A stretch of 62,806 bases of DNA, taken from UBA8752 sp965657965 (GTDB taxonomy: Bacteria > Bacteroidota > Bacteroidia > Flavobacteriales_D > Sanyastnellaceae). Under the pieces are notes generated by a model. That model was given only the letters and a program-made list of their open reading frames with translations, was not told the origin of the DNA and did not search any database. Of the stretch, positions 1 through 8,629 are shown one piece after another. The stretch is taken from contig CBFHQM010000011.1 in the NCBI GenBank assembly GCA_965657965.1, positions 1 through 62,806 on the forward strand, written 5' to 3'. The position numbers and the translations under genes were made by a program. How positions within the stretch are numbered: position 1 is the stretch's first letter; each line of letters opens with the position of its first letter.

Positions 1-1151
1 ATCTCAGGTGCTGTCTCGTCTTCCACCCGAATGGTCTGGGTATGTGAGATCATGTTGCCAGAGCAGTCTGTGGCGGTCCATGTACGGTCCACCTTGTAAG
101 TACCGGTGCACTCGATGTCATACTGAGGCGTTTGGCCTTGGTATGCCACGGTGGGCGCTCCGTCGTCAGCCTCGCAGTTGTCGCTGGCTGTAACGGTAGG
201 CACTTCTGGAAGACCAGCTGCACAATCCACCGTCTCGTTTTCAGGAGCATTGACCCATGTTGGATCCGTTGTGTCGTCGCGTGAAACCACCTGCGAGACA
301 GTCAGGGCATCGCCGCAAGCTGCATCGATGGCTGTGTAAATCAACACCACGCTTTGAGCGAGATCCTCGCTGCAGTTCACAACGCTTTGCTCGGAGCAAG
401 AAATGTCCAACAAGACGTCACCTGTTCCACCTTGGATGGCTGTACCAGCCAATGTTCCTTCGTAGCTAAACCAACCACCTGCACCTTCGTTGCAGTTGCG
501 GTCATTGGCCATCAAACCCACTTGGAACCCGAAGTATTCGCTGGAGGGAGCGTGGTTCAAAGTCAAGAGCGTTCCTGACAGATCTCCCTCACCCGTGAGG
601 TAACTCTGGTCAGAGTTCATGATGTAAATCATCCACTCGTCCGTAATGTCGGTCGTGGCCGCACAGTCCATGTCGGACTTGAATCCACCCGCCCATTCAG
701 AACCAGACACACCCTGGTCGTAAAGGATGTTGACATTCAAGATGGCATTTTCGTTTTCGCTGTCCATTACCTGACCGGTGATGTAGGCAATGCCATTTTC
801 GAATTGGGTGAGCGTGACTCCTGCATCCGTGGGCACGAAGTAGCGGTCGTCAGTAGGATCACCATTGATGTCGAATAAGACGAGGGCACCATCTGCACCT
901 GTTCCCATGGCTGTTGTCGCATCACATGTAGTGCGTGCCAAACGCTGCTCGGCATAGGTACAAGAAACTGTTCCTCGGTTGGCTGTTACACTTTCATCGC
1001 ATGCCTCCGGCAGATTCGCTGGACACTGAACTGTGTAGTCGCCCAAACTCGGTGAGAAGACCAGTGGGTCATCGCATTGAGCTGAAGCCGTCATCCCCAG
1101 AGAGAGAAGACAGAAGAACGCAAATTGCGCCCGGAGTAGATGTTTAAGCAT
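1..1151 (-). CDS. Large secreted cysteine-rich repeat protein, N-terminal part only (cut by left edge)
   Basis: The reverse frame is open from an ATG at 1151 to the left edge, giving about 383 residues with no stop. It begins with a signal peptide (MLKHLLRAQFAFF, then a hydrophobic run ending in ASAQ). A domain of roughly 170 residues follows, and then the start of an Ig/HYR-like module series (TDPTW, DNCE, DCSGN, VEDETAPE). The whole stretch aligns residue by residue with the N-terminus of the next protein (1435-8358), so the two are tandem paralogues in the same orientation. It is inferred to be exported and displayed on the surface by T9SS, but its sorting domain lies outside the window. 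Function is unknown; adhesion or a surface-layer role is only a guess. Confidence 0.88.
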   Translation of the reverse strand, partial: MLKHLLRAQFAFFCLLSLGMTASAQCDDPLVFSPSLGDYTVQCPANLPEACDESVTANRGTVSCTYAEQRLARTTCDATTAMGTGADGALVLFDINGDPTDDRYFVPTDAGVTLTQFENGIAYITGQVMDSENENAILNVNILYDQGVSGSEWAGGFKSDMDCAATTDITDEWMIYIMNSDQSYLTGEGDLSGTLLTLNHAPSSEYFGFQVGLMANDRNCNEGAGGWFSYEGTLAGTAIQGGTGDVLLDISCSEQSVVNCSEDLAQSVVLIYTAIDAACGDALTVSQVVSRDDTTDPTWVNAPENETVDCAAGLPEVPTVTASDNCEADDGAPTVAYQGQTPQYDIECTGTYKVDRTWTATDCSGNMISHTQTIRVEDETAPE

Positions 1152-1360
1152 AATTATGGTTTTTAGTTGCCTAAAGGTTCCTCCAATATTCTCAAACTTC
1201 CCAAATCCTTTTATGTACGCTATTAACGCGTGTAATATGTATCCCTAAGCATTACGAATTGTCTTTGAGCCCTGTATAATCACATCTTTTCCCCCGCTTA
1301 TTTTCCACCTAAATACAGATTTACACGTCAGATGTCGTGAATTACACAAAACCACGATGC

Positions 1361-1391
1361 AAAAAGAAAGCCGCCCCGAGGGGCGGCTTTC
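1361..1391 (-). terminator. Rho-independent terminator after the 2307-residue surface protein
   Basis: A GC-rich inverted repeat (AAAGCCGCCCC against GGGGCGGCTTT) is followed on the reverse strand by five T (1365-1361). It lies about 45 bases past the stop of the gene ending at 1435 and separates it from its left-hand paralogue. Confidence 0.85.
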
Positions 1392-1434
1392 CATTGGTTT
1401 GGTCCATGACCCGTAGGCCGGACGTAGATTGGAA

Positions 1435-4400
1435 TTACTCAGAAACCAAGAGCTTCTTCACGACCAGGTAAGCATTGCTGCTCAAACGAATCTGGTACAT
1501 GCCGTTGCTCAAGCTTCCCGCTTCAATGTCCAGTGTATGGTTCACACCAGTCTGGGCAATGCCGTCGAAGAGCTCCGACACCATTACTCCGTCCATGCCC
1601 ACGAGGTCCACACGAATCCGCATGTTCTCGGCCACAACAAAGCCAAGCTGGCTAATGTCGTTGGTTGGGTTAGGCTGAAGGTTGGTGACACGAATTGGAG
1701 ACTTGCCATTGGCCACGTTTCCAGCACCGCCGATCACCACAGGAGTGTGGTTGCCGTCCTGTGATCCGCTGACCTGAGCGTCTGTTCCAGCTGCACAATC
1801 GGCACCATTCACATCCACAGTGTATTCGAAACCATTGCTGTTTCCGCAATCATCTGCGATGGAGTAGTTGCGATCGATGCTCCATGGGAGGCAGCAATCG
1901 AGGTCACCGAACATGTCGCCTGAGCCCATGATGTCGCTGCCCATAAACGAACCGCTATATGTGAACCAGCCACTGTAGCCATACTCGTCGTTCATGTTGT
2001 TGGCACCGAGTCCAAGCTGAAGTGCGTAGTAACTGTTGCTTGGAGCATGCGTCAAGCTGAGGCTTGATCCAGCGTAGTCACCCGTACCGATCAAGGAGCC
2101 AGACTCCATGATGCGGTAGTCCCAGTTCAAGTGGTCGTCGATCAAGTCACCACAGTCACGCTTGTATCCCGTTGGGAAAGCCTGATTGCTCCATGATGTC
2201 CAATCGTGAGCCTCACCGTAGGTCACGGAGAGATCCCAACCCGCAGCAGAACCGTCGGCAGCCATCAGAGACTGAGTCAGCGTCCAAGAGCCGTCGGCAT
2301 TGTTGGCCACAAGGCCAGGACCAGCAGCTGTGTAGAACTCAGCTCCACCAGGCAGAGCGAAGACACGCAAGCTGTGTGGGTCATACCCGTTGCACGTCTC
2401 GCCACCTTCGAAGGCAGCTGGGGTCGTGCTCAGGCAGAACAAGTCCACCGCATCCGTCGGAGCGTAAGCACCCACGTAGGTCTCCGTGAAGCCGTAAGCC
2501 ACGTCAGAGTCACAGTTGTCAGCATAAGCTGGCTCACACGCCTCTGGAATGGTCACCTCGCCGAGGTAGCTCTCACAGCACACCTCTACAGAAGCACCGT
2601 TCTCCAAGTCGCATGTGTTGCTAAACTGAGGAGCAATGGCGTCTGTGACCGTGATGGTCTGCACATAGGTCTGCACCGTTTGGAGGCCGCACTCGTCTGT
2701 GGCCGTGGCCGTGAAGGTCCGGTCAAACGTGTAGCTGCCTTCCGTCACGGAATCATCTCCAGCACAAGTGAAGGTGGTCAATCCATCTTCGTGCGTGATC
2801 TCCACAGAAGCAGAACCGCAAGCATCTCCAGCTTCGTAGCCAACAGATCCAAGAGCGTCCACACTGGTGTCGACGTCACATGAAGCGTTCTGCATGAGGT
2901 CCTGGTTGGCTGGACCTTCGATGGTCAAGCTCGGAGCCGTGGTGTCCTCAATGATGAACGTAGCGTCACATGAACTCTGGTTGCCGCACGCGTCGGTGGC
3001 CGTGAAGGTCACTGTTGCAGAACCAGTTGCACCGCAATCGTCGCTCAAAGCGGCGAAGTTGTTCGTGATGGTCACCGCACTGCAGTTGTCCGTTGCGGAT
3101 GCTCCTGCGAGGAAGCCAGCAAGGTCGTCTGCGTTGCCACTGCCGTCACACTCAACCGTGAGGTTGGCTGGGCAAGTAATGCTTGGCGCTGTGTTGTCGT
3201 TCACCGTGATCGTCTGATCGCAAGTCAACGTGGTCATGTTGCCACAGTGATCCTCGGCCGTAATGGTCCAGGTACGTGTGATGATCATGCTGCCATCGCA
3301 AGGGTATTCAGTCGCATCGCTCGAAGAGATGTCCATGTCGACATCGCTGTCGCAGTTGTCCATCAAATCAGCAAAAGAGGCTGAACCGTTGCTCTCAACA
3401 CTGGTGTCTGCACTGCAGTTCTCATCGGCTGACAAGAGTGCGTCCGCAGGACAAGCAATCGTGAACGTTGGCGCTTCATCGTCCGTGAGGTTGATGATCT
3501 GATCAAACGTTGATTCGTTGCCACAAGCGTCAGTCGCAGTGTACGTGCGCATGATGGTGCCAGCGCAAGGGCCGCTCACCTCCATGTCTGAAATCTCGGT
3601 GGTCACGTTGCCACTGCAGATGTCGGTAGCACTGTAGTTGCCATAAGGCGTATCAGCATTGTACTCATCGCAAGGCACGCTGGTCTCAAGGTCAGCAGAG
3701 ATGCTGGGAGCCGTGGTGTCTTCGATGGTGAACGTGGCTGAAGTGCTCGTGGCATTTCCGCAGTCGTCTGTTGCAGTAAACTGGACAATGGAGTAACCCA
3801 CTGTGCCGCCGCAATCGTCGCCCGCTTCCAGGGTCTCGTTGCTCCACGTCACATCGCTGCAGTTGTCACTGGCCATGGCCAACCCATTGGCCGCCTGCCA
3901 TGCCAAGTAGTCAAACACATTGCCTGAACCGTCGCATTCCACCGTGAGGTTGGATGCTTCAACGTTCATGCTCGGCGCGGTCAAGTCAGACACGCTGATG
4001 CTCTGTGTGCAAGACACCGTCGTCACGTTCTCACAGTGATCTTCTGCGCTCAACGTGAACGTACGCTCGATGGTGTAGCTGCCAGTGCAACCTTCCGTCA
4101 AGACGTCTGCGTGAGTCAAGCTGATCTCCAGATCGCTGTCACAGTTGTCCATTGCAGTGTAAGTGGCTGTACCCAGTGCGTCCAAAGATGTGTCAGCACT
4201 GCAAGAAGCGTCGGCTGTCAAGTCCGCATTGTCTGGGCAAGTGATCGTCAGAACAGGAGCCACCTCATCGAGCAAGTCGATGATCTGTTGGAACTCGGTG
4301 CTGTTTCCGCAATCGTCAGTCGCCTTGTAGGTACGGAGAACCGTTCCAGCGCAGCTTCCGCTCACCTGAGTGTTGCTCAAGATCTCGATGGTGACGTCGC

Positions 4401-7400
4401 TGTCGCAGTTGTCTGCAGCCATAACGCTGTAGAAGTCTGCGTCGCTGTACTCGTCACAAGCGATGGCGTACTCATTGGCAGAACCAGCGAAATCTGGAGC
4501 CAAGTTGTCCGTCACTGTAATGGTCTGAACGTATGTGCTGGCTGCACCCTCATTTCCACAGTCATCGGTGGCGATGGCCGTCCAAGTCCGTGTGAAGGTG
4601 TAGCTGCCCTCCGCTGAATTGTCACCCGTGCATGTGTATGCAGGAGCGCTGTCTTCAGATGAGATGGCGATGCTGGGGTCGCTGTCACAGTTGTCTTCAG
4701 CTGTAGCAGTGGCCACTCCGGTCACAGCCGTGCTGGCGTCCGTAGCGCAGTCGGCATCGAGGAACACCTCTGCGTCAGCGGGTCCAGAAATGGCTGGAGC
4801 TGATGGAGCGGTCTCGTCGTTCACCGTGATGAGCTGGTCGCAGCTGATGCTGTCGGTGTTTCCACAGTGATCCGTTGCCGTTGCCGTGAACGTACGGGTA
4901 AAGGAATAGCTACCTGCGCAGATGGCAGTTTGCTCTCCGTCTGTGTAAGACACCTCCACCACTGGGGCTGCATCACAGTTGTCTGTGGCGCTGGCTGTTG
5001 CCATTCCCGTGTTGTCGGTAGAGAGGTCTGCACTGCAGTCCGCGTCTGCTGTCAACTCAATGGCTGCAGGACACTCGATGGCAGGAACAGGCTTAATCTC
5101 GTCGCTCAAGATCACAATCTGAGAGAAAGTGCTGGTGTTTCCGCACTCATCCTCAGCCGTGTACTCTACAAAGTAGGCGCCGACAGGCGTCACGCAACCA
5201 CCACTGAAAGAAGTGCAGTTGGCGCTCAAGGTGTAATCACCGCAAGCTTCGTCGATAGAGAAGAGCTCCAAAGCCTCAAGAGCATCTGCATCACATGTGT
5301 ACTCCTCACAAGAGATGTTCACCTCAGCTTCTCCGCTAAATGCAGGAGCTGTTGTGTCCACAATGGTGAAGGTAGATGTAGTCTGGCTGCTGTTTCCACA
5401 GTCGTCGGATGCCGTGAAGATCACGTCAACAGAACCAGTAGCGGCACAGAGGTCGCTCATGTCTCCGTCGAGGTAGTCGTGGCTCCAAGTCACTGCACTG
5501 CAGTTGTCGGTTGCCTCAGCACCACCGTTGTCGTTCAACCATGCAGCCAAGTCTTCCTGGTTTCCAGCACCGTCACATTCGACTGTGTGGTCCTCAGAAG
5601 CAGGATCAATCACTGGGGCAGTGTTGTCCTCTACTGTGATCAGCTGGTCACATGAAACCGATGCGGGGTTGTCGCAATCGTCCATGGCCGCAGCGGTCCA
5701 GGTCCGTGTAAAGCTGTACTGACCGTCGCACAAGCTGGTCGACGCTCCATCGCTGTATGTGATGGTGATGTCAACGTCTGTGTCGCAGTTGTCAGTGGCC
5801 GTTGCCGTGGCAGAACCAGCAGCAGCAGGCGTCGTGTCAGCCTCACAGTTCTCATCCGCATCTACAGTGTAGTTGGCTGGGCAAGTGATCACTGGCGTTG
5901 GCGCAATGATGTCGTAGAGCTGTACGTACTGCTCTGTGGTCTCGCTGTTGTTTCCACAATCATCCGTAGCGGTCCAAACGCGCATCCATGTACCTGGGCA
6001 ACCTCCTGAAAGCTGGAACGCGGCAATGCTGTAGGTTACATCGCTGCAGTTGTCGCTGGCACTGATGGGCACAAGCGTTGGATCGGTTGGGTCGAGCAAA
6101 TCTTCACAAGCTGCGTTCACGTATACGTCGTACGCATTCCATGTGGGCGCCGTGTTGTCCTCAACCGTGATGGTCTGGTCACAAGACGTGCTTGCAGAAT
6201 TTCCGCAATCGTCGGTAGCCAAGGCTGTCCAAGTCCGGACAAAGCTGTACTGACCGTCACAAAGGCTAATGGGCTCGCTGTCAGAAGATGAAATCTGAAT
6301 GTCGAGGTCGTCGTCACAGTTGTCCGTCGCAGTCGCTGTGGCTGTTCCAGCCGCGGCGGGCGTGGTATCCGCGTTGCAGTTCTCGTCTGCGTTCACAGTG
6401 TATGCCGCTGGGCAAGTGATCGAAGGCACTGGTGCAATGTTGTCGGTTACCGTGATGGTCTGCACGCAAGTGGTGCTGTCCTGGTTTCCACAGTGGTCGG
6501 TCGCGATCGCCTTCCAAGTACGTGCAATCGAGTAGCTGCCTGTGCAACCTGGCGTGACCACATCCTCGTGTGAGATGGCCACACTTGGGGCATCATCACA
6601 GTTGTCTGTCGCGCTTCCAGTAGCAGAGCCATTGGCCTCCACGCTGGTGTCTGCATTGCAGTTCTCATCCGTGAACAAGTCTGTATTTGCTGGGCAAGTG
6701 ATCGAAGGAACAGGGTTCACTTCGTCAACCAATGTGACCACCTGATCCAGGGTACCACTCTCGTTGCCGCAATCGTCCACAGCCTTGTATACGTGCAAGT
6801 ATTGACCGGCACAGCTGCTGCTGACTTCGTTTACTGAAACCAACACCACAGTGGCATCGCCACAGAGGTCGCTCGCAGAAGCAGAGTAAACCGCTGTTGG
6901 ATCGTACAACTCGCAATCCACAAAGTGAACTGGAGCTACTTCCAACGTGGGCGCACCCGTGTCTTGAATGGTAAAGGTCAACGTGATGGAGCTGGCATTG
7001 CCACAGTCATCCGTTGCAGTGAATTCTACGTCTACCGATCCCGTTGCGCCACAGAGGTCGCTCAAGTCACCGTCGTTGTAGTCATGGCTCCAAGAGAATG
7101 TGCCACAAACGTCAGACGCAATTGCACCACCTTGAGTGGTCAAGAAGTTGGCCAATTCCGCAGCGTTTCCTTCACCATCGCACTCCGCGAGGTAGTCAGA
7201 ACCACCAGAAATGACAGGGGCCACCTCGTCCACCACCGTAATGGTTTGGGTGTGACCAATCGTGTTGCCAGAGCAGTCAGAAGCTTCCCATGTGCGGTCT
7301 ACCTTGTACGAACCTGTGCACAATACATCGTATTGAGCGGACTCACCGATGTAGGTCACAGTTGGTTCTCCGTCGTCTCCCTCACAGTTGTCGCTGGCCG

Positions 7401-8358
7401 TCAAAACAGCCACAGGAAGTGGTGCATCGGCGCAAGCCATCAACACATCTTCAGGAGCGTTGTCCCAAGTGGGGTCTGTTGTGTCGTCACGTGTAACCAC
7501 TTGCTCAGCGGTCAAAGCGTCACCACAGTCTGTGTCGATCACAGAATAAATGAGGGTGACGCTCGGTCCGTCCTCACCACAACTGGCCACGGTTTCTTCA
7601 CCGCAAGAGAGGTCGAGCAATACGTCGCCCTGAGCACCTTGAATGGTTTGTCCGTTCAATGTTCCATCGTAGCTGAACCAACCACCTGCACCGTAGTTGC
7701 AGTTGCGGTCGTTGGCCATCTCACCAATCTGGAAACCGAAGTATTCACTGGCTGGTGCGTGCGTCAACGTCAAAAGCGTCCCGTCAAGGTCGCCCTCACC
7801 GATGAGGTAGCTCAAACCGGCATTCATGACGTAAACCGTCCAAGAATCCGTGATGTCTGTGGTAACAGGACAGCTCTGGTCGTGCTTAAAGCCGCCATCC
7901 CAGTCTGCACCAGACACTCCATTGTCATAGACGATGTTGACGTTCAAGATCGCAGCAGCATTGCTGATGTCTTGAACTTGACCCGTGATGTGGGCTACGC
8001 CATTCTCAAACTGCACAAGAGACATGCCCTCCGCTGTTGGGATGAAGTAACGGTCATCGTTTGGGTCACCATCAATGTCAAACAACACAATGGCCCCATC
8101 TGCACCTGTTCCAAGTGCAGTGGTAGCGTCACACTCAGTTTGCAACAAACGTTGCTCACCGATTACACAAGCGACATCTCCTCGATTTGCACCGACGGTT
8201 GCGTCACAGTCTGCAGGTAAGTCGCTGGGACATTCTACAGAATAGTCACTCAAATCAGTGTCGAATGCCAGAGGCACATCGCACTGGGCTGAGGCAGCCC
8301 ACCCGAAGGAGAGCATACAGAAAAGGGCAAACTGGGCCCGTAGTAGTTGTTGAAGCAT
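1435..8358 (-). CDS. Giant T9SS-secreted protein of 17 cysteine-rich HYR/Ig-like modules (2307 aa)
   Basis: Signal peptide at residues 1-24 (ends AASAQ). A domain at about 84-252 recurs at about 1992-2157. Between them, from about 382 to 1910, lie 17 modules of 80-103 residues, each ending in a D-x-x-AP-like linker and carrying DNC and DCGN motifs. They fall into three types: A (CDGSGN, ATGSV), B (CDEY, SGxCAGT) and C (ITCP, ADENC, GSYxxxRTWTA). Order: ABCCBC, ABCCBC, ABCAC. About 90 C-terminal residues (from about 2218; PNPTNDISQLGF, ending LVVKKLLVSE) form a type A T9SS sorting domain. The protein should be exported by Sec, passed across the outer membrane by T9SS and attached to the surface. 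Similar multi-domain proteins serve as adhesins or structural surface proteins; no catalytic site is visible. The modules are strongly acidic, which may mean calcium binding (inference). Confidence 0.93.
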   Translation of the reverse strand: MLQQLLRAQFALFCMLSFGWAASAQCDVPLAFDTDLSDYSVECPSDLPADCDATVGANRGDVACVIGEQRLLQTECDATTALGTGADGAIVLFDIDGDPNDDRYFIPTAEGMSLVQFENGVAHITGQVQDISNAAAILNVNIVYDNGVSGADWDGGFKHDQSCPVTTDITDSWTVYVMNAGLSYLIGEGDLDGTLLTLTHAPASEYFGFQIGEMANDRNCNYGAGGWFSYDGTLNGQTIQGAQGDVLLDLSCGEETVASCGEDGPSVTLIYSVIDTDCGDALTAEQVVTRDDTTDPTWDNAPEDVLMACADAPLPVAVLTASDNCEGDDGEPTVTYIGESAQYDVLCTGSYKVDRTWEASDCSGNTIGHTQTITVVDEVAPVISGGSDYLAECDGEGNAAELANFLTTQGGAIASDVCGTFSWSHDYNDGDLSDLCGATGSVDVEFTATDDCGNASSITLTFTIQDTGAPTLEVAPVHFVDCELYDPTAVYSASASDLCGDATVVLVSVNEVSSSCAGQYLHVYKAVDDCGNESGTLDQVVTLVDEVNPVPSITCPANTDLFTDENCNADTSVEANGSATGSATDNCDDAPSVAISHEDVVTPGCTGSYSIARTWKAIATDHCGNQDSTTCVQTITVTDNIAPVPSITCPAAYTVNADENCNADTTPAAAGTATATATDNCDDDLDIQISSSDSEPISLCDGQYSFVRTWTALATDDCGNSASTSCDQTITVEDNTAPTWNAYDVYVNAACEDLLDPTDPTLVPISASDNCSDVTYSIAAFQLSGGCPGTWMRVWTATDDCGNNSETTEQYVQLYDIIAPTPVITCPANYTVDADENCEADTTPAAAGSATATATDNCDTDVDITITYSDGASTSLCDGQYSFTRTWTAAAMDDCDNPASVSCDQLITVEDNTAPVIDPASEDHTVECDGAGNQEDLAAWLNDNGGAEATDNCSAVTWSHDYLDGDMSDLCAATGSVDVIFTASDDCGNSSQTTSTFTIVDTTAPAFSGEAEVNISCEEYTCDADALEALELFSIDEACGDYTLSANCTSFSGGCVTPVGAYFVEYTAEDECGNTSTFSQIVILSDEIKPVPAIECPAAIELTADADCSADLSTDNTGMATASATDNCDAAPVVEVSYTDGEQTAICAGSYSFTRTFTATATDHCGNTDSISCDQLITVNDETAPSAPAISGPADAEVFLDADCATDASTAVTGVATATAEDNCDSDPSIAISSEDSAPAYTCTGDNSAEGSYTFTRTWTAIATDDCGNEGAASTYVQTITVTDNLAPDFAGSANEYAIACDEYSDADFYSVMAADNCDSDVTIEILSNTQVSGSCAGTVLRTYKATDDCGNSTEFQQIIDLLDEVAPVLTITCPDNADLTADASCSADTSLDALGTATYTAMDNCDSDLEISLTHADVLTEGCTGSYTIERTFTLSAEDHCENVTTVSCTQSISVSDLTAPSMNVEASNLTVECDGSGNVFDYLAWQAANGLAMASDNCSDVTWSNETLEAGDDCGGTVGYSIVQFTATDDCGNATSTSATFTIEDTTAPSISADLETSVPCDEYNADTPYGNYSATDICSGNVTTEISDMEVSGPCAGTIMRTYTATDACGNESTFDQIINLTDDEAPTFTIACPADALLSADENCSADTSVESNGSASFADLMDNCDSDVDMDISSSDATEYPCDGSMIITRTWTITAEDHCGNMTTLTCDQTITVNDNTAPSITCPANLTVECDGSGNADDLAGFLAGASATDNCSAVTITNNFAALSDDCGATGSATVTFTATDACGNQSSCDATFIIEDTTAPSLTIEGPANQDLMQNASCDVDTSVDALGSVGYEAGDACGSASVEITHEDGLTTFTCAGDDSVTEGSYTFDRTFTATATDECGLQTVQTYVQTITVTDAIAPQFSNTCDLENGASVEVCCESYLGEVTIPEACEPAYADNCDSDVAYGFTETYVGAYAPTDAVDLFCLSTTPAAFEGGETCNGYDPHSLRVFALPGGAEFYTAAGPGLVANNADGSWTLTQSLMAADGSAAGWDLSVTYGEAHDWTSWSNQAFPTGYKRDCGDLIDDHLNWDYRIMESGSLIGTGDYAGSSLSLTHAPSNSYYALQLGLGANNMNDEYGYSGWFTYSGSFMGSDIMGSGDMFGDLDCCLPWSIDRNYSIADDCGNSNGFEYTVDVNGADCAAGTDAQVSGSQDGNHTPVVIGGAGNVANGKSPIRVTNLQPNPTNDISQLGFVVAENMRIRVDLVGMDGVMVSELFDGIAQTGVNHTLDIEAGSLSNGMYQIRLSSNAYLVVKKLLVSE
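3973..7215 (-). repeat. Two tandem copies of a six-module (ABCCBC) coding block
   Basis: Within the 2307-residue protein, residues 382-915 (bases 5614-7215) and 916-1462 (bases 3973-5613) each encode modules in the order A-B-C-C-B-C. A shorter third pass (ABCAC) covers 2629-3972. Copies have diverged in sequence, so the order rather than base identity is what repeats. Confidence 0.8.
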
Positions 8359-8617
8359 TATAATATGATTTTGGCTTTGGAGTAAAATTAGTCCTGTTTT
8401 ATCATCAGTTAATAGGCGTTTACAAAGCCAAATGCCTGAGTGTCGACGAACAGCTCAATTCTTACGACCAATCTATAATTTCTCCGTCTATATAATTAGA
8501 CGTTTCGTAGTCGTTATACATCAAGAGGGGGACGACGACACCAACTGAACTTTTGACGAAGCCTCGCCCCCACTGCCCTTTAGAAGGAACTCCATGCTCA
8601 GGCGGCCGTCGCCATCC

Positions 8618-8625
8618 TACTTTTG
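8618..8625 (+). promoter_or_regulatory. Bacteroidota -7 box (TACTTTTG) next to the E1 start codon
   Basis: This is an exact match to TAnnTTTG, with only four bases (CACC) between it and ATG 8630. In Bacteroidota the transcription start lies a few bases downstream of this box, so the mRNA would start at or next to the ATG. No clear -33 TTG is seen at normal spacing. The box also argues against the upstream ATG at 8594, which would lie before the transcription start. Confidence 0.6.
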
Positions 8626-8629
8626 CACC

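Noticed and set aside
1429..8220. Long forward-strand open frames opposite the 2307-residue protein (for example 2206-2883, 4036-4617, 6925-8220)
   Set aside because: They arise from the base bias of the repeat-coding reverse strand; their products have no signal, motif or promoter box.
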